In this document: one piece after another, positions 9,279 through 17,713 of the stretch
How the letters are laid out: each line of letters starts with the position of its first letter
Position numbering within the stretch: the stretch's first letter is position 1
From: Runella zeae DSM 19591
Lineage (GTDB): Bacteria > Bacteroidota > Bacteroidia > Cytophagales > Spirosomataceae
Reading direction: 5' to 3'
Length of the DNA stretch: 64,000 nucleotides
Assembly: GCF_000423565.1 (NCBI RefSeq)
Contig: NZ_KE384038.1
Location: forward strand, 248,001-312,000
Program-made: the position numbers and the translations under genes
The notes under the pieces: model-generated
What the model saw: only the letters and a program-made list of their open reading frames with translations
Databases searched by the model: none
Told to the model about the DNA's origin: nothing

Positions 9279-9761
9279 AGATAATTTTGGAGAACTTGGA
9301 TAAACGTATTTTTAAAATATTTTAGATAAACGAAAAGAAAAATGTTAAAAACAAAAATAAATGAAATATTTAGCTTGCATTATCTTCAGGATATAAGATT
9401 ATGAGCTTATTTTTTTCTGATTGTCTCTTTCGATTTCTTTCTATTTTTATTAAAAAACCTTTGTTTTTCGATTTTAGAGGGTTTTTTGTGATATTTTGAG
9501 AATTAAATGTGTGAAAGTTAATACAAGTATAATTTTTTCTCCGAAAATAACCCTCCTGTACTGTCTGCTTGGGCAGGCCTATGACAATGAATATGGGTGA
9601 AATCGAAAGTTAAATCTTTGTGTTTAATGATTTTGAAGTTGGAATAGGGTGTTAATTCTTTCTTTTTCTTTCGTTTTATTTAAAAAAGAAAAATGTAGGT
9701 GCTGTAAAAGTGTTTTTAAGAAAGTCTAGAGTTACGAAGGAAGAGAAACGGAAGGAATGTG
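9279..9761. other. 483-bp AT-rich spacer between pectate lyase and the BNR-led operon
   Basis: No credible gene was found. It should hold the 3' end of the pectate lyase transcript and the promoter of the BNR-led operon. A TATTTTTG -7-like box reads on the minus strand at 9352-9359, but no TTG lies at the proper distance, so I do not call a promoter. An 8-bp inverted repeat (AAAAAACC/GGTTTTTT, 9452-9459 and 9480-9487) could be a weak terminator. Confidence 0.5.
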
Positions 9762-10856
9762 TTAATTTTTACCCCATTTTTTCAACCAAACAGCATAGTC
9801 AGTAGACAACAACTTCGCAGGCCAACTGCCGTAATAGGCGTACCCTACACGGCGCTCATTTTCGATTTCAGCAAGGGAGGATTTGGGTATACTATTTCGA
9901 CCTGTAAAAAAGGGTTTATTGGTTTTAAGGTCATAAAATCTAGCCCAAAGCGTAGAACTAGGGTCGGCAACCACAATACGGTCGCGGCCTTTGGGCTGGG
10001 TCGAATCCTGGATAGTATCCACTCTAATACCCACGATTTTAGATGCTTCGAGCCAGTTAACAGCCGCTTGGATGGCTTGTTTGATAAGAGGGGTGGGATT
10101 GTCGATACTCATCAAGAATTGTACGATTCCGACCGTTTCGTTACCACTCAAAGAAGGAAGCTCAAAAGCGCGAGCTTTGGCAGGAAGTAGAGTTTGGCGG
10201 TCGTGTTGAGCACACCAAGCGGTGAGCGTTCCGTTTTGGACAAATTGAGTTTTAAGAATACAGTCGATTCCCCTTGCCATGGCGACTTTGGCGAGGGGAA
10301 TTAGAGAGGGTTCTATGACTTCAAAGTCATTTTTACCTTCTACGATATATTTCAAAATCCACATTACATCTATCATGGCATTGTCGTTGTAGGTAATGTG
10401 TTTGTGATAGCTACTAGTATCTGGATAAAATTGCCCCCAACCGCCAGCCGCATTTTGAGCCATGATAAGGTACTTAATGCCCCCTTCGGCTGCCTTGAGA
10501 TAGTGGATATTTTGGGTCTTTTTGTAAGCTGTTACTAAGCTTTTAATCTCTCTGGTAGTCGCTTGGTCATCGATAGTCGCATCTAAGTTATTTTTTTCAG
10601 AAAGAAGTTTCTGCTTTAAATTCTCTTCAATGGCCTTATTGTAATTAATAGGGTCGCCATTTGGTTGAGGCCATCCGCCGTTGTTACGTTGATACAATAG
10701 CATTCGTTCGGCAACAGAATCACTAGCCATGTGCTGAATCCCCTGCGAAGGGTAAGCATAGCTTTTGGGGTTTATCCAAGAAGATAAGATAAAAAAAAAC
10801 AAACCTCCAAGTTGGATAAAGAAGGAAGAAAAAACGACGGAATTTTTCATACTCAA
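9762..10856 (-). CDS. pelA: Pectate lyase, polysaccharide lyase family 10
   Basis: A 364-residue exported enzyme that cleaves polygalacturonate by beta-elimination, giving 4,5-unsaturated oligogalacturonides. A hydrophobic N-terminal segment (about residues 8-28) serves as signal or anchor. PL10 marks are visible: RNNGGWP (58-63), ATIDDQATTREI (93-104, the conserved acidic cluster region), GGWGQFYPD (138-146) and ITYNDNAMIDVMW (154-166). The helical-repeat architecture fits the alpha/alpha toroid fold. The gene starts 33 bp after the kduI stop and is presumably co-transcribed with it, pairing polymer cleavage with metabolism of the product. A second in-frame ATG two codons later is an equally possible start. 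Confidence 0.93.
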   Translation of the reverse strand: MSMKNSVVFSSFFIQLGGLFFFILSSWINPKSYAYPSQGIQHMASDSVAERMLLYQRNNGGWPQPNGDPINYNKAIEENLKQKLLSEKNNLDATIDDQATTREIKSLVTAYKKTQNIHYLKAAEGGIKYLIMAQNAAGGWGQFYPDTSSYHKHITYNDNAMIDVMWILKYIVEGKNDFEVIEPSLIPLAKVAMARGIDCILKTQFVQNGTLTAWCAQHDRQTLLPAKARAFELPSLSGNETVGIVQFLMSIDNPTPLIKQAIQAAVNWLEASKIVGIRVDTIQDSTQPKGRDRIVVADPSSTLWARFYDLKTNKPFFTGRNSIPKSSLAEIENERRVGYAYYGSWPAKLLSTDYAVWLKKWGKN

Positions 10857-10889
10857 TAGGGAGAAAAGAAAAGCTTGCTAGGGGAAAAA

Positions 10890-11720
10890 TTAGCGGAGTT
10901 GTGGGATCGGTACCGCATCCATATCCGTAAAATCTTTGTTTTCACCAGCCATCCCCCAAATAAACGAATAGCTACAAGTGCCGCATCCTGAGTGAATAGA
11001 CCAAGGAGGCGAAATGATGGCTTGGTGATTGGCAACCCACAAATGACGCGTTTGGGTAGGCTCTCCCATCAGATGCAAAACGCCGTGATTTTCGGGAATA
11101 TCAAAATAGCAATATACCTCCATGCGGCGGTCGTGAGTATGAGAAGGCATCGTATTCCAAACACTCCCTGGTTGAAGAACAGTGAGCCCCATCACCAACT
11201 GACAACTCTGAATACCTCCTAAGTGAATGTATTTGTAGATGGTGCGTTGATTGGAAGTCTCAAGTGCACCCAAATTGACGGGGGAAGCTTGCTCTTTGGT
11301 AAAAGTTTGATTGGGATAAGAATGATGCGCGGGGGCAGACAATAAAAAGAATCGGGCGGGGTTTGTGGGGTCTTCACTGGTAAAAGTGACCTCTTTTGTG
11401 CCTTTTCCGAGATAAACACACCCCAATTTTTCGAGGTTGAAGAGGGTGCCATCAGCGTTTATCGAGCCTTTACCTCCGACATTGATGATTCCTATTTCGC
11501 GACGTTCTAAGAAATACTCAGCTTTGAGAGCATCGTGGGTATCTAGGCTGACAGAGGTGGTAGTAGGCATAGCCCCTCCCGCCAATACACGGTCGTAATG
11601 AGTATAAACCCACTCAATTTTGTTGGAGACGAAAAGGCTTTCGATAAGAAAGTTTTCGCGTAGTTCTTCTGTATTCATTTGAGCCGTTTCTTTACGGCTG
11701 CTTTCGTGTCTGATTTGCAT
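10890..11720 (-). CDS. kduI: 5-dehydro-4-deoxy-D-glucuronate isomerase
   Basis: KduI (EC 5.3.1.17) converts 5-keto-4-deoxyuronate, made from unsaturated galacturonate, to 2,5-diketo-3-deoxygluconate in the cytoplasm. The 276-residue length matches the family. The zinc site is intact: His194 and His196 in SHTHDRRME, Glu201 in the same motif, and His243 in WSIHSG. There is no signal peptide, as expected. It is the first gene of the kduI-pelA pair and is divergent from the LacI-family gene across a 426-bp spacer, so it is a natural target of that regulator. The next enzymes of the pathway (KduD, KdgK, KdgA) are not in this window. Confidence 0.97.
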   Translation of the reverse strand: MQIRHESSRKETAQMNTEELRENFLIESLFVSNKIEWVYTHYDRVLAGGAMPTTTSVSLDTHDALKAEYFLERREIGIINVGGKGSINADGTLFNLEKLGCVYLGKGTKEVTFTSEDPTNPARFFLLSAPAHHSYPNQTFTKEQASPVNLGALETSNQRTIYKYIHLGGIQSCQLVMGLTVLQPGSVWNTMPSHTHDRRMEVYCYFDIPENHGVLHLMGEPTQTRHLWVANHQAIISPPWSIHSGCGTCSYSFIWGMAGENKDFTDMDAVPIPQLR

Positions 11721-12007
11721 TATAGGTAGTTTTTAAAGATTAAGAGGCTGGTATAATGTGCTATAAAATCTCTGTCGACGGCCAAAATGGTGCTATATGC
11801 GTACACATTCTGGAGCTATTGCCGCAGTCTAGTACCAAAGTGGTTTTGTCAGTTAGATTAAAGATGTTCATTCAATACTAATTTTAATTTTTTTTAGAAT
11901 ATACAGTAAGACAATCTCTATTGTATAAATGATATTATAATCAAGTTTAGATAGGTTGTTTAGTACATAACAAATATTTTGTTGAATTTTTTTATGCAAT
12001 CGTTGTC

Positions 12008-12019
12008 GGTAACGTTCCC
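12008..12019. promoter_or_regulatory. Candidate LacI-family operator
   Basis: The 12-bp sequence GGTAACGTTCCC is an imperfect palindrome (10 of 12 positions symmetric) centred on CpG, the usual shape of LacI/GalR-family operators. It ends 6 bp before the -33 box of the LacI gene promoter and lies in the spacer shared with kduI. Autoregulation plus control of kduI-pelA is inferred. Only one copy was seen. Confidence 0.5.
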
Positions 12020-12025
12020 AAAATC

Positions 12026-12056
12026 TTGCCTTTTCAGTTAATGGTGATTATATTTG
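12026..12056 (+). promoter_or_regulatory. Bacteroidetes-type promoter of the LacI-family gene
   Basis: TTG at 12026-12028, 20 bp, then TATATTTG at 12049-12056, matching the Bacteroidetes housekeeping sigma consensus TTG/TAnnTTTG exactly at the six fixed bases of the -7 box. Transcription would start near 12063, giving a leader of about 84 nt before the GTG start. Confidence 0.75.
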
Positions 12057-12146
12057 AACCTATACCCAAAAAATGGTATTTTCACCAGTCCAAATAGGAA
12101 GCTGTATTTCCTGATATATAAATTGTACTAAACCAATATCACAATA

Positions 12147-13175
12147 GTGGGAATTATTACGATAAAAGATATAGCAAAAGCCCTTAATTTGTCTACGTCC
12201 ACCGTATCTAGGGCGCTACGAGGGAGCTATGAAATCAACGCCGAGACCAAGCGGCTAGTGATGGAATATGCTGAACGGATGAATTATCGCCCCAATCCTA
12301 TTGCACTAAGTTTGAAAGAAAACCGGAGTCGTTCGATTGGGGTAATTATCCCAGAAATCGCTAATAATTTTTTCTCTCAGGCCATTAATGGCATAGAGTC
12401 TATTGCTTACAACCGAGGCTATCATGTGGTGATTTCCCAAAATCACGAATCTTATGAGCGAGAATTAGTAAGCACACAATACTTAGCTCAGCGTCGTGTA
12501 GACGGCCTGTTGGTTTCATTGTCGGGCGAAAGCAATGATTTAGAGCACTTTAAAGAACTTCAGTCAAAAGGCTTGCCGATTGTGTTTTTTGACCGAGTTC
12601 CCCAAGATTATATTACTCACAAAGTCACTGCCGACAATTTTGCAGGAGCCTATGAAGGTACCGAGCACTTGATTCAGCAGGGCTATCGCCGTATCGCTCA
12701 TTTGACTAGCCCGTCGTGGTTGTCGATTACGTATGAGCGTTTGGAAGGATATAAAAAGGCCTTACAAAATCATGGGATTCCGATTGATGAGTCTTACATC
12801 AAGTATTGTAGTCATGGAGGAATGATTGCGGAAGAAGTAGAAAATGCGGTTTTAGAATTGATTCATCATCCCAACCGGCCAGATGCGATATTTTCAGCAG
12901 GCGACCGTCTGACTACTTCCTGTATGTCGTTGATTAGAAAAGAAGGTTTGCGTATTCCTGACGATATTGCTATTGTAGGATTTACCAATTTGGTATCAGC
13001 GCATTTGCTCAATCCTGCTCTGAGCGCAGTCACCCAGCCGGCCTATGAAATGGGGCAGCTTGCCACAGAATTTTTGATTGATTTGATAGAGCGCCCCAAA
13101 GCCACTATTCGTTTTGAAAGCAAACGCCTTGATACTCGCCTAGTGATAAGAGAGTCGTCGCTCAAGTCTAGCTAA
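12147..13175 (+). CDS. LacI/GalR-family transcriptional regulator
   Basis: A 342-residue one-domain-plus-sensor repressor. The N-terminal helix-turn-helix (ITIKDIAKALNLSTSTVSRALRGS, residues about 4-27) and hinge are followed by a periplasmic-binding-protein-like sensor (NRSRSIGVIIPEIANNFFS from about 60; C-terminal LDTRLVIRESS). The start is a GTG at 12147: no in-frame ATG precedes the HTH, and the codons just upstream are not initiators. It is divergent from kduI-pelA, has its own consensus promoter, and a CpG-centred palindrome lies just upstream, so it probably controls the pectin genes in response to a uronate or keto-deoxyuronate. The effector is inferred from context only. Confidence 0.93.
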   Translation: MGIITIKDIAKALNLSTSTVSRALRGSYEINAETKRLVMEYAERMNYRPNPIALSLKENRSRSIGVIIPEIANNFFSQAINGIESIAYNRGYHVVISQNHESYERELVSTQYLAQRRVDGLLVSLSGESNDLEHFKELQSKGLPIVFFDRVPQDYITHKVTADNFAGAYEGTEHLIQQGYRRIAHLTSPSWLSITYERLEGYKKALQNHGIPIDESYIKYCSHGGMIAEEVENAVLELIHHPNRPDAIFSAGDRLTTSCMSLIRKEGLRIPDDIAIVGFTNLVSAHLLNPALSAVTQPAYEMGQLATEFLIDLIERPKATIRFESKRLDTRLVIRESSLKSS

Positions 13176-13229
13176 AGTTTTAATTAAATAGCTTACAAAT
13201 TCATACACGAAAGCTCTCTTTCACTTCTT

Positions 13230-13237
13230 TATCTTTG
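13230..13237 (+). promoter_or_regulatory. -7 box close to the amidase start
   Basis: TATCTTTG fits the TAnnTTTG consensus and ends 4 bp before the ATG at 13242. If used, transcription would begin at or inside the start codon (leaderless or nearly so). There is no TTG at the expected -33 distance, so confidence is limited. Confidence 0.35.
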
Positions 13238-13241
13238 TTGA

Positions 13242-14453
13242 ATGCGTCGTTTTGTTTACTTATTGGTGTGGCTTATTGCCTCTAGTGTTTCTGCTCAGAT
13301 ACAACGAGATACGATTTTTAATTTTCCTCCCGATTCGTCCGTTTTCATTCGTACCAAAGGTCCGATGCCTTATCTTAATTATGGATTGGGGGAAGATCGG
13401 CTTGGGGGAGCCAAAATGGGCACCATTGATTCGTTGGTTTTATTGAAAGTGACGGGTCAATACAAAAACCTCTATCGCGTAAGACTGACGCCGCATTTGT
13501 CGGCTTGGATACCCCAAAATCTTACCAAACGTGATACCCTTGTGAAGCTTCCTTTACAATACCTGACGGGTTCGTGGAAGGTATGGGGAGATACCCACTT
13601 TGATTATGTTTCGATACCCTTACCCGACCGCTTGGCTTATCGAAGTTGGCAAGAGGTAAATCCTTCCAAAATCATAGTGGATGTGTTTGGGGCGACTACC
13701 AACACCAACTGGATTACGCAATTGAGGTCAGTAAAAGAAATAAAAAGCGTGGACTATGAGCAAATTGCTGATGAGCAGTTGCGTATTACCATTTGTTTAC
13801 GGCATTCTCAGCATTGGGGCTATCGGGTAGGATACGAGGGGCGGCGGCTTGTGATAGCGGTGAAACGCCAACCCGAAAAATTAAAACTAAAAACCTTGAC
13901 CATTGCGATAGATGCAGGTCATGGAGGGACTAACTTGGGCGCTAGAGGATTGCGTTCAAAACAATGGGAAAAAGACTTGAACTTGAGTATTGCTTTGCAT
14001 TTACAAAGGGAATTGGAACGAAAAGGAGTTAAAGTACTTATGAGTCGTGTGAGCGATACTCTTTTCAATAATAACGACCGCGTATTAAGATTCCGCACCC
14101 AAAAGCCGGATTTGTTGGTAAGTATTCACAACAACGCTGCTGGCGATACTACCAAAACTCGTGGCACTAGTACTTATTATAAGCATCTGGGCTATCGCTC
14201 ATTGAGCCAAACCATTTTGAAGCGGCTTTTGGATATGGATTTGGCTGAATATGGCAATGTGGGGCGTTTCAATTTTGCACTCAATAGCCCCACCGAATAT
14301 CCTAACGTATTGGTAGAAGGGGCTTTTATGAGTCATCCTGCGGATGAAGCTTGGCTAATCAATGATGATTTTCGCAAAAGAATGGCTAAGCAAATCCGAA
14401 AAGGTATAGAAGACTGGTTGAAGAAAGTCCGAAAAGGGCAGGATTTTGAATAA
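13242..14453 (+). CDS. N-acetylmuramoyl-L-alanine amidase (Amidase_3, AmiC-like)
   Basis: A 403-residue exported zinc amidase that cuts the bond between MurNAc and the stem peptide of peptidoglycan, usually for daughter-cell separation. The signal peptide ends near SVSAQ (residue 19). The catalytic domain from about 219 shows all four expected residues: His227 (DAGHGG), Glu243 (QWEKDLN), His296 (VSIHNNA) and Glu359 (VEGAFMS). Residues about 30-210 precede it and probably form SH3-like and AMIN-like targeting domains. The gene stands alone on the plus strand and converges with murF, sharing a strong bidirectional terminator that begins within its stop codon. Confidence 0.93.
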   Translation: MRRFVYLLVWLIASSVSAQIQRDTIFNFPPDSSVFIRTKGPMPYLNYGLGEDRLGGAKMGTIDSLVLLKVTGQYKNLYRVRLTPHLSAWIPQNLTKRDTLVKLPLQYLTGSWKVWGDTHFDYVSIPLPDRLAYRSWQEVNPSKIIVDVFGATTNTNWITQLRSVKEIKSVDYEQIADEQLRITICLRHSQHWGYRVGYEGRRLVIAVKRQPEKLKLKTLTIAIDAGHGGTNLGARGLRSKQWEKDLNLSIALHLQRELERKGVKVLMSRVSDTLFNNNDRVLRFRTQKPDLLVSIHNNAAGDTTKTRGTSTYYKHLGYRSLSQTILKRLLDMDLAEYGNVGRFNFALNSPTEYPNVLVEGAFMSHPADEAWLINDDFRKRMAKQIRKGIEDWLKKVRKGQDFE

Positions 14454-14495
14454 AATGTTATGAGCGAAATCCGAATATTTCGCTCATAACATTTT
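14452..14495. terminator. Bidirectional terminator between the amidase gene and murF
   Basis: A perfect 19-bp inverted repeat (14452-14470 and 14477-14495) with a 6-nt loop (ccgaat). It overlaps the amidase stop codon on one side and abuts the murF stop on the other. Runs of T flank it on both strands, so it should terminate both convergent transcripts. Confidence 0.9.
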
Positions 14496-15779
14496 TCACA
14501 AATAAGGTACAACCGTCTCAAGCCCCATACCACGAGAGCCTTTGATAAGTACGTGCGTATCTTGCTGAGGATGGTCCACAATCCAGTTGTGCAACGAAAA
14601 TTTGTCAGGGAAATAATAGGCTTTGGGAAGTGCCGGCAAAGCATCTTGCATAAGCTTACCCGCCAAAATCACAAGGTCAAATTTTTGTTGGGCAATAAGT
14701 TTTCCTAATGCCAAATGCTCTTGAGGAGATTCTTCACCTAGCTCCAGCATATCTCCCAAAATTACTACTTTACGTTTTGCTTTGAGTTTGCCAAAGTTTT
14801 CGATAGCAGCGGCCATCGAAGAAGGGTTGGCATTGTAGGCATCCATAATGATCGTATTGGAGCCTTTTTGAACAATCTGTGAGCGGTTGTTGGTAGGATT
14901 GTAATCTGCTACTGCTTGGTTGGCATCTTGAGAAGATACCCCAAAATAACTCCCTATCGCCAAGGCGGCTGCGATATTTTCAAAGTTGTATTTACCGGTA
15001 AGATGCGTTTGGATGGTGGTACCCTCAGCATCTTTAAACACCACTAGCGGAGCGTCTTCCAGCATTTGGGAAGCATCCTCGCCAATGAGATATTTGATAC
15101 AGGTTTTGAAGGTACGTTCATGGGCCATTTCGGCAAGCGTAGTATTGGAGCCATTGACAAACACCGTACCGCCGGATTTTGCAAGCCAATCATACAACTC
15201 TCCTTTTCCTTTACGAACTCCTTCTATACCGCCAAATCCTTCCAAGTGGGCTTTTCCGATATTGGTAATAAGACCGTGAGTAGGAGCGGCGATACTAGAC
15301 AAAAGAGCGATTTCTTGCTGATGATTGGCACCCATTTCTACGACAGCTATTTCGTAGCTTGAGTCGATCGCCAACAGCGTAAGTGGTACGCCAATGTGAT
15401 TGTTGAAATTACCTTTCGTAGCGTAGGTTTTGTATTTTTTTGCCAAAACCGTAGCGATAAGCTCTTTGGTCGTAGTTTTACCATTTGAACCAGTCAATCC
15501 CACGATAGGGATAGAAAGCAGGCTACGATGATGGTGGGCAAGTTGCTGAAGCGCTTCTAAACTGTCTTTTACTAATAGGTAGCGGTTATCCACCGCCACG
15601 GCGGGGTTATCCACAATGGCATATTTAGCCCCTTTTTCCAACGCATCTTTAGCATAGGCATTTCCGTCAAATTTATCGCCTTTAAGGGCTACAAAGAGGC
15701 AATCTTGGGTGATTTGGCGGGTATCGGTCGAAACGCCTTGGCAAGTCAGAAAATAATCGTACAGTTGAGGGATTGTCAT
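14496..15779 (-). CDS. murF: UDP-N-acetylmuramoyl-tripeptide--D-alanyl-D-alanine ligase
   Basis: MurF adds D-Ala-D-Ala to the UDP-MurNAc tripeptide in the cytoplasm, the last soluble step of peptidoglycan precursor synthesis. At 427 residues it has normal length. The Mur-ligase ATP loop GLTGSNGKTTTKE lies at about 94-106, the N-terminal domain contains STDTRQITQDCLFVALKGD, the central domain has VVEMGANHQQEI, and the C-terminal domain carries MDAYNANPSSM and LGDMLELG. Here murF is separate from a dcw cluster. The next genes on this strand are unrelated, so it is probably expressed alone or with the secreted protein upstream, 29 bp away. Confidence 0.97.
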   Translation of the reverse strand: MTIPQLYDYFLTCQGVSTDTRQITQDCLFVALKGDKFDGNAYAKDALEKGAKYAIVDNPAVAVDNRYLLVKDSLEALQQLAHHHRSLLSIPIVGLTGSNGKTTTKELIATVLAKKYKTYATKGNFNNHIGVPLTLLAIDSSYEIAVVEMGANHQQEIALLSSIAAPTHGLITNIGKAHLEGFGGIEGVRKGKGELYDWLAKSGGTVFVNGSNTTLAEMAHERTFKTCIKYLIGEDASQMLEDAPLVVFKDAEGTTIQTHLTGKYNFENIAAALAIGSYFGVSSQDANQAVADYNPTNNRSQIVQKGSNTIIMDAYNANPSSMAAAIENFGKLKAKRKVVILGDMLELGEESPQEHLALGKLIAQQKFDLVILAGKLMQDALPALPKAYYFPDKFSLHNWIVDHPQQDTHVLIKGSRGMGLETVVPYL

Positions 15780-15808
15780 TCTAAGAATTAAAGAATTAGA
15801 TGATGATA

Positions 15809-16507
15809 TTATTGCTCTTTACTCCAGACTTCGTAGATTTTAGCCCCTACGCTGCTGAGTCCGCTGTGATGCCAGTCTTTGTTGTTTTTGAGTTCATAAT
15901 CAAAAGACAATGAAGCCCCTACGCGACTATTGTCTTTGCTAAAAAAATCAATGGTTTCGGTGTATTTTCCGTCTTTGATCGTATAGCTACCACCGCCCGT
16001 TCCCGAAAATTGTTTGGTTTCGGGATTAATAGCGGCCCACTGAAAACGGGTGCCTGTTAATAATTTAAGCGTTTTACGGGCGCTGCGTTGCATAGGCGAA
16101 ATGTTGCCGTCGTTGCCCATGCGGCCCGTAATCCGATAAAGTGCCGCTGCGGGGGTGTTTGCATTGTCTACTTGTTCCCATTCTCCTAAATTTTCCACAG
16201 ATAGTTTGTTGCCCGAAAGAGTGATTTTAAAATTCAACGTTTTACCTACTCTAGAAGTATCCATCGAATTGAACTCACTCTTGTAAGTGAGGGTTCCATT
16301 GGCAATACTATAAGTACCTCCTTCGGTGTACAAAAACTCTTTTTCGGTATATCTGGTAGCCATCAGATAATCATCCGAGCAAATCAACATCGTTGTCTTG
16401 CCGTCGGTGCTAGTTTGCTTCCATGCTCCTTTGACTTGGCTCCATGCTTGAGAGACACTTATGAAGCTAAACAGGGTGATGAGTGAAAAACATAATGTCT
16501 TTTTCAT
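15809..16507 (-). CDS. Secreted protein with two lipocalin-like repeats, function unknown
   Basis: A 232-residue exported protein with a signal peptide ending near residue 23 (SQAWSQ). The mature part appears to be an internal duplication. One half (about 40-110) and the other (about 150-225) both show a G-G-x-Y-(S/T)-I-x-(D/N)-G turn, an acidic or amide-rich stretch, and a (D/N/S)-x-S-R-V-G-x-(T/S)-L-x-F motif. The pattern suggests small beta barrels of the lipocalin-like secreted type common in Bacteroidetes. I do not recognise a named family. It lies 29 bp upstream of murF on the same strand, but its product gives no hint of a cell-wall role. Confidence 0.72.
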   Translation of the reverse strand: MKKTLCFSLITLFSFISVSQAWSQVKGAWKQTSTDGKTTMLICSDDYLMATRYTEKEFLYTEGGTYSIANGTLTYKSEFNSMDTSRVGKTLNFKITLSGNKLSVENLGEWEQVDNANTPAAALYRITGRMGNDGNISPMQRSARKTLKLLTGTRFQWAAINPETKQFSGTGGGSYTIKDGKYTETIDFFSKDNSRVGASLSFDYELKNNKDWHHSGLSSVGAKIYEVWSKEQ

Positions 16508-16562
16508 GTTTGTGAAAGATTGGTGGTTGTGAAAGCAAATTTAAACCAAAACCCCGATAAAC

Positions 16563-16595
16563 AATAAAGCAGCCCACTTAGTAGGCTGCTTTATT
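16563..16595 (-). terminator. Terminator downstream of the AraC-family gene
   Basis: A perfect 12-bp inverted repeat (AATAAAGCAGCC at 16563-16574, GGCTGCTTTATT at 16584-16595) with a 9-nt loop. It lies 31 bp beyond the stop of the AraC-family gene, and the following minus-strand sequence is T-rich. Confidence 0.78.
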
Positions 16596-16626
16596 ATATC
16601 AATTAACCAATTTTTATTAAAGAAAA

Positions 16627-17553
16627 CTAGACATTCATGAGTGATTCGCGACGGCGCATTTTGCCAGCTGGGATACCAAACATCATCTTGAAACGGCGAC
16701 AGAAATAAGCGGTGTCTTTGTAGCCTACTTCGGAGCCGATAGCACGGATGCTTTTCTTAGACGTACGGAGAAGTGTCACGGCTTCTTCCATGCGTTGATA
16801 TTCGATATAGTCTTGTGGATTGATACCTGTCAGCATTTTGAAATACTGCCCTACATAGTCTTCCGATACATTGGCTACGTTGGCTAGTACTTTGTTAGAA
16901 AGGTCTCCACCTAGGTTGTCTTTGATGTAAGCAAAAATATCAATCAAACGGGGATCTTTGAAATAAGTACTGTTGGTAACAAGCTGTTCTACAAAGAGTT
17001 TATTTTTCAAAATATACCGAATGACTTCAATCGCCAATTCTTCGGTTTTGATTTTGATAATACGCCCACGGCCAGGGGTATCGTTGAAATCTTCTTGGAG
17101 AATTTCACCAATAAGCCGACCCATGTAGCTGTGCTGCTTGATAATAAAAGGAGGGATGTCCAAAGAAGTAAAGAAATTGACCGAATCAAAAACTTTGGCA
17201 TCAAATGCCACAAGCCCAAAAGAATGAGGGATTTTGCCTACTTGGCTGGCATCGCGCAATGTTTCGAAGTATAGTTCACGACGGGTAAGAAACTCCTCAT
17301 TGCTCACTACTTTTGGTTGTACATTGTCTCCACTGCTGTAGGTGATTGTAGCGTGCTTGCCTCCAGGGATGAATAGCATATCACCAACTTCAATTTTTTC
17401 GTTGGCAAACATCACTTCCCCATCATACAAAATCATGAGTGAGTTTTCGACGTCATAAAAATTCTTAATGGTGATAGTTTGCAACATTCGGATATGACGA
17501 GCTTTGATAAACTTCACTCCGAGTGATTCGATGATTTTATTATAATCTTCCAT
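16627..17553 (-). CDS. AraC-family transcriptional regulator with N-terminal cupin-like domain
   Basis: A 308-residue regulator using the ATG at 17553 (MEDYNKIIESLGVKF). An ATG 39 bp further upstream adds residues unlike the family. The N-terminal half contains a beta-rich cupin-type sensor (VENSLMILYDGEVMF, VGDMLFIPGGKHATI). The C-terminal third is a double helix-turn-helix (NKVLANVANVSEDYVGQYFKMLTG and then IGSEVGYKDTAYFCRRFKMMFG), ending in MRRRESL. The ligand is not evident. The gene has two tandem consensus promoters created by a 16-bp direct repeat and ends in a clear terminator, so it is monocistronic. Its immediate neighbours are unrelated, so the regulon cannot be inferred. Confidence 0.92.
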   Translation of the reverse strand: MEDYNKIIESLGVKFIKARHIRMLQTITIKNFYDVENSLMILYDGEVMFANEKIEVGDMLFIPGGKHATITYSSGDNVQPKVVSNEEFLTRRELYFETLRDASQVGKIPHSFGLVAFDAKVFDSVNFFTSLDIPPFIIKQHSYMGRLIGEILQEDFNDTPGRGRIIKIKTEELAIEVIRYILKNKLFVEQLVTNSTYFKDPRLIDIFAYIKDNLGGDLSNKVLANVANVSEDYVGQYFKMLTGINPQDYIEYQRMEEAVTLLRTSKKSIRAIGSEVGYKDTAYFCRRFKMMFGIPAGKMRRRESLMNV

Positions 17554-17616
17554 TGGACAATGGGTTAAGTGCCTCAGTGTTTGAAACTGCAAATTTACTA
17601 AATTTCAAAATTTGTA

Positions 17617-17647
17617 CAAAACTAATAATTGTACAAAACTAATACAA
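17617..17647 (-). promoter_or_regulatory. Promoter P1 of the AraC-family gene
   Basis: On the minus strand, TTG (complement of 17645-17647), 20 bp, then TAGTTTTG (complement of 17617-17624). It matches TTG-N20-TAnnTTTG. Transcription would begin about 55 bp upstream of the ATG. Confidence 0.7.
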
Positions 17648-17665
17648 GTGTGTAATTTTTTTCAA
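17634..17665 (-). promoter_or_regulatory. Promoter P2 of the AraC-family gene
   Basis: A second match 17 bp upstream of P1: TTG (complement of 17663-17665), 21 bp, then TAGTTTTG (complement of 17634-17641). Its -7 box lies in the second copy of the repeat TTGTACAAAACTAATA (17612-17627 and 17629-17644). Confidence 0.6.
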
Positions 17666-17668
17666 TAT

Positions 17669-17713
17669 AAAAAAAAGTGCGCGAATCCTGCAAGAAAACA
17701 CACACTTTTTTTT
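17669..17713 (-). terminator. Probable terminator of the acyl-CoA dehydrogenase gene
   Basis: An inverted repeat AAAAAAAAGTG (17669-17679) and CACTTTTTTTT (17703-17713), extended by alternating GTG/CAC pairs, followed on the minus strand by eight T. It lies about 190 bp beyond the acyl-CoA dehydrogenase stop. Confidence 0.5.

Larger units (their letters stand above)
11721..12146. promoter_or_regulatory. Divergent control region between kduI and the LacI-family gene
   Basis: A 426-bp AT-rich spacer with no credible gene. It holds a clear plus-strand promoter (12026-12056) and a LacI-type palindrome (12008-12019), both listed separately. No good minus-strand TTG-N20-TAnnTTTG promoter for kduI was found, so its start site remains unplaced within this region. 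Confidence 0.6.
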
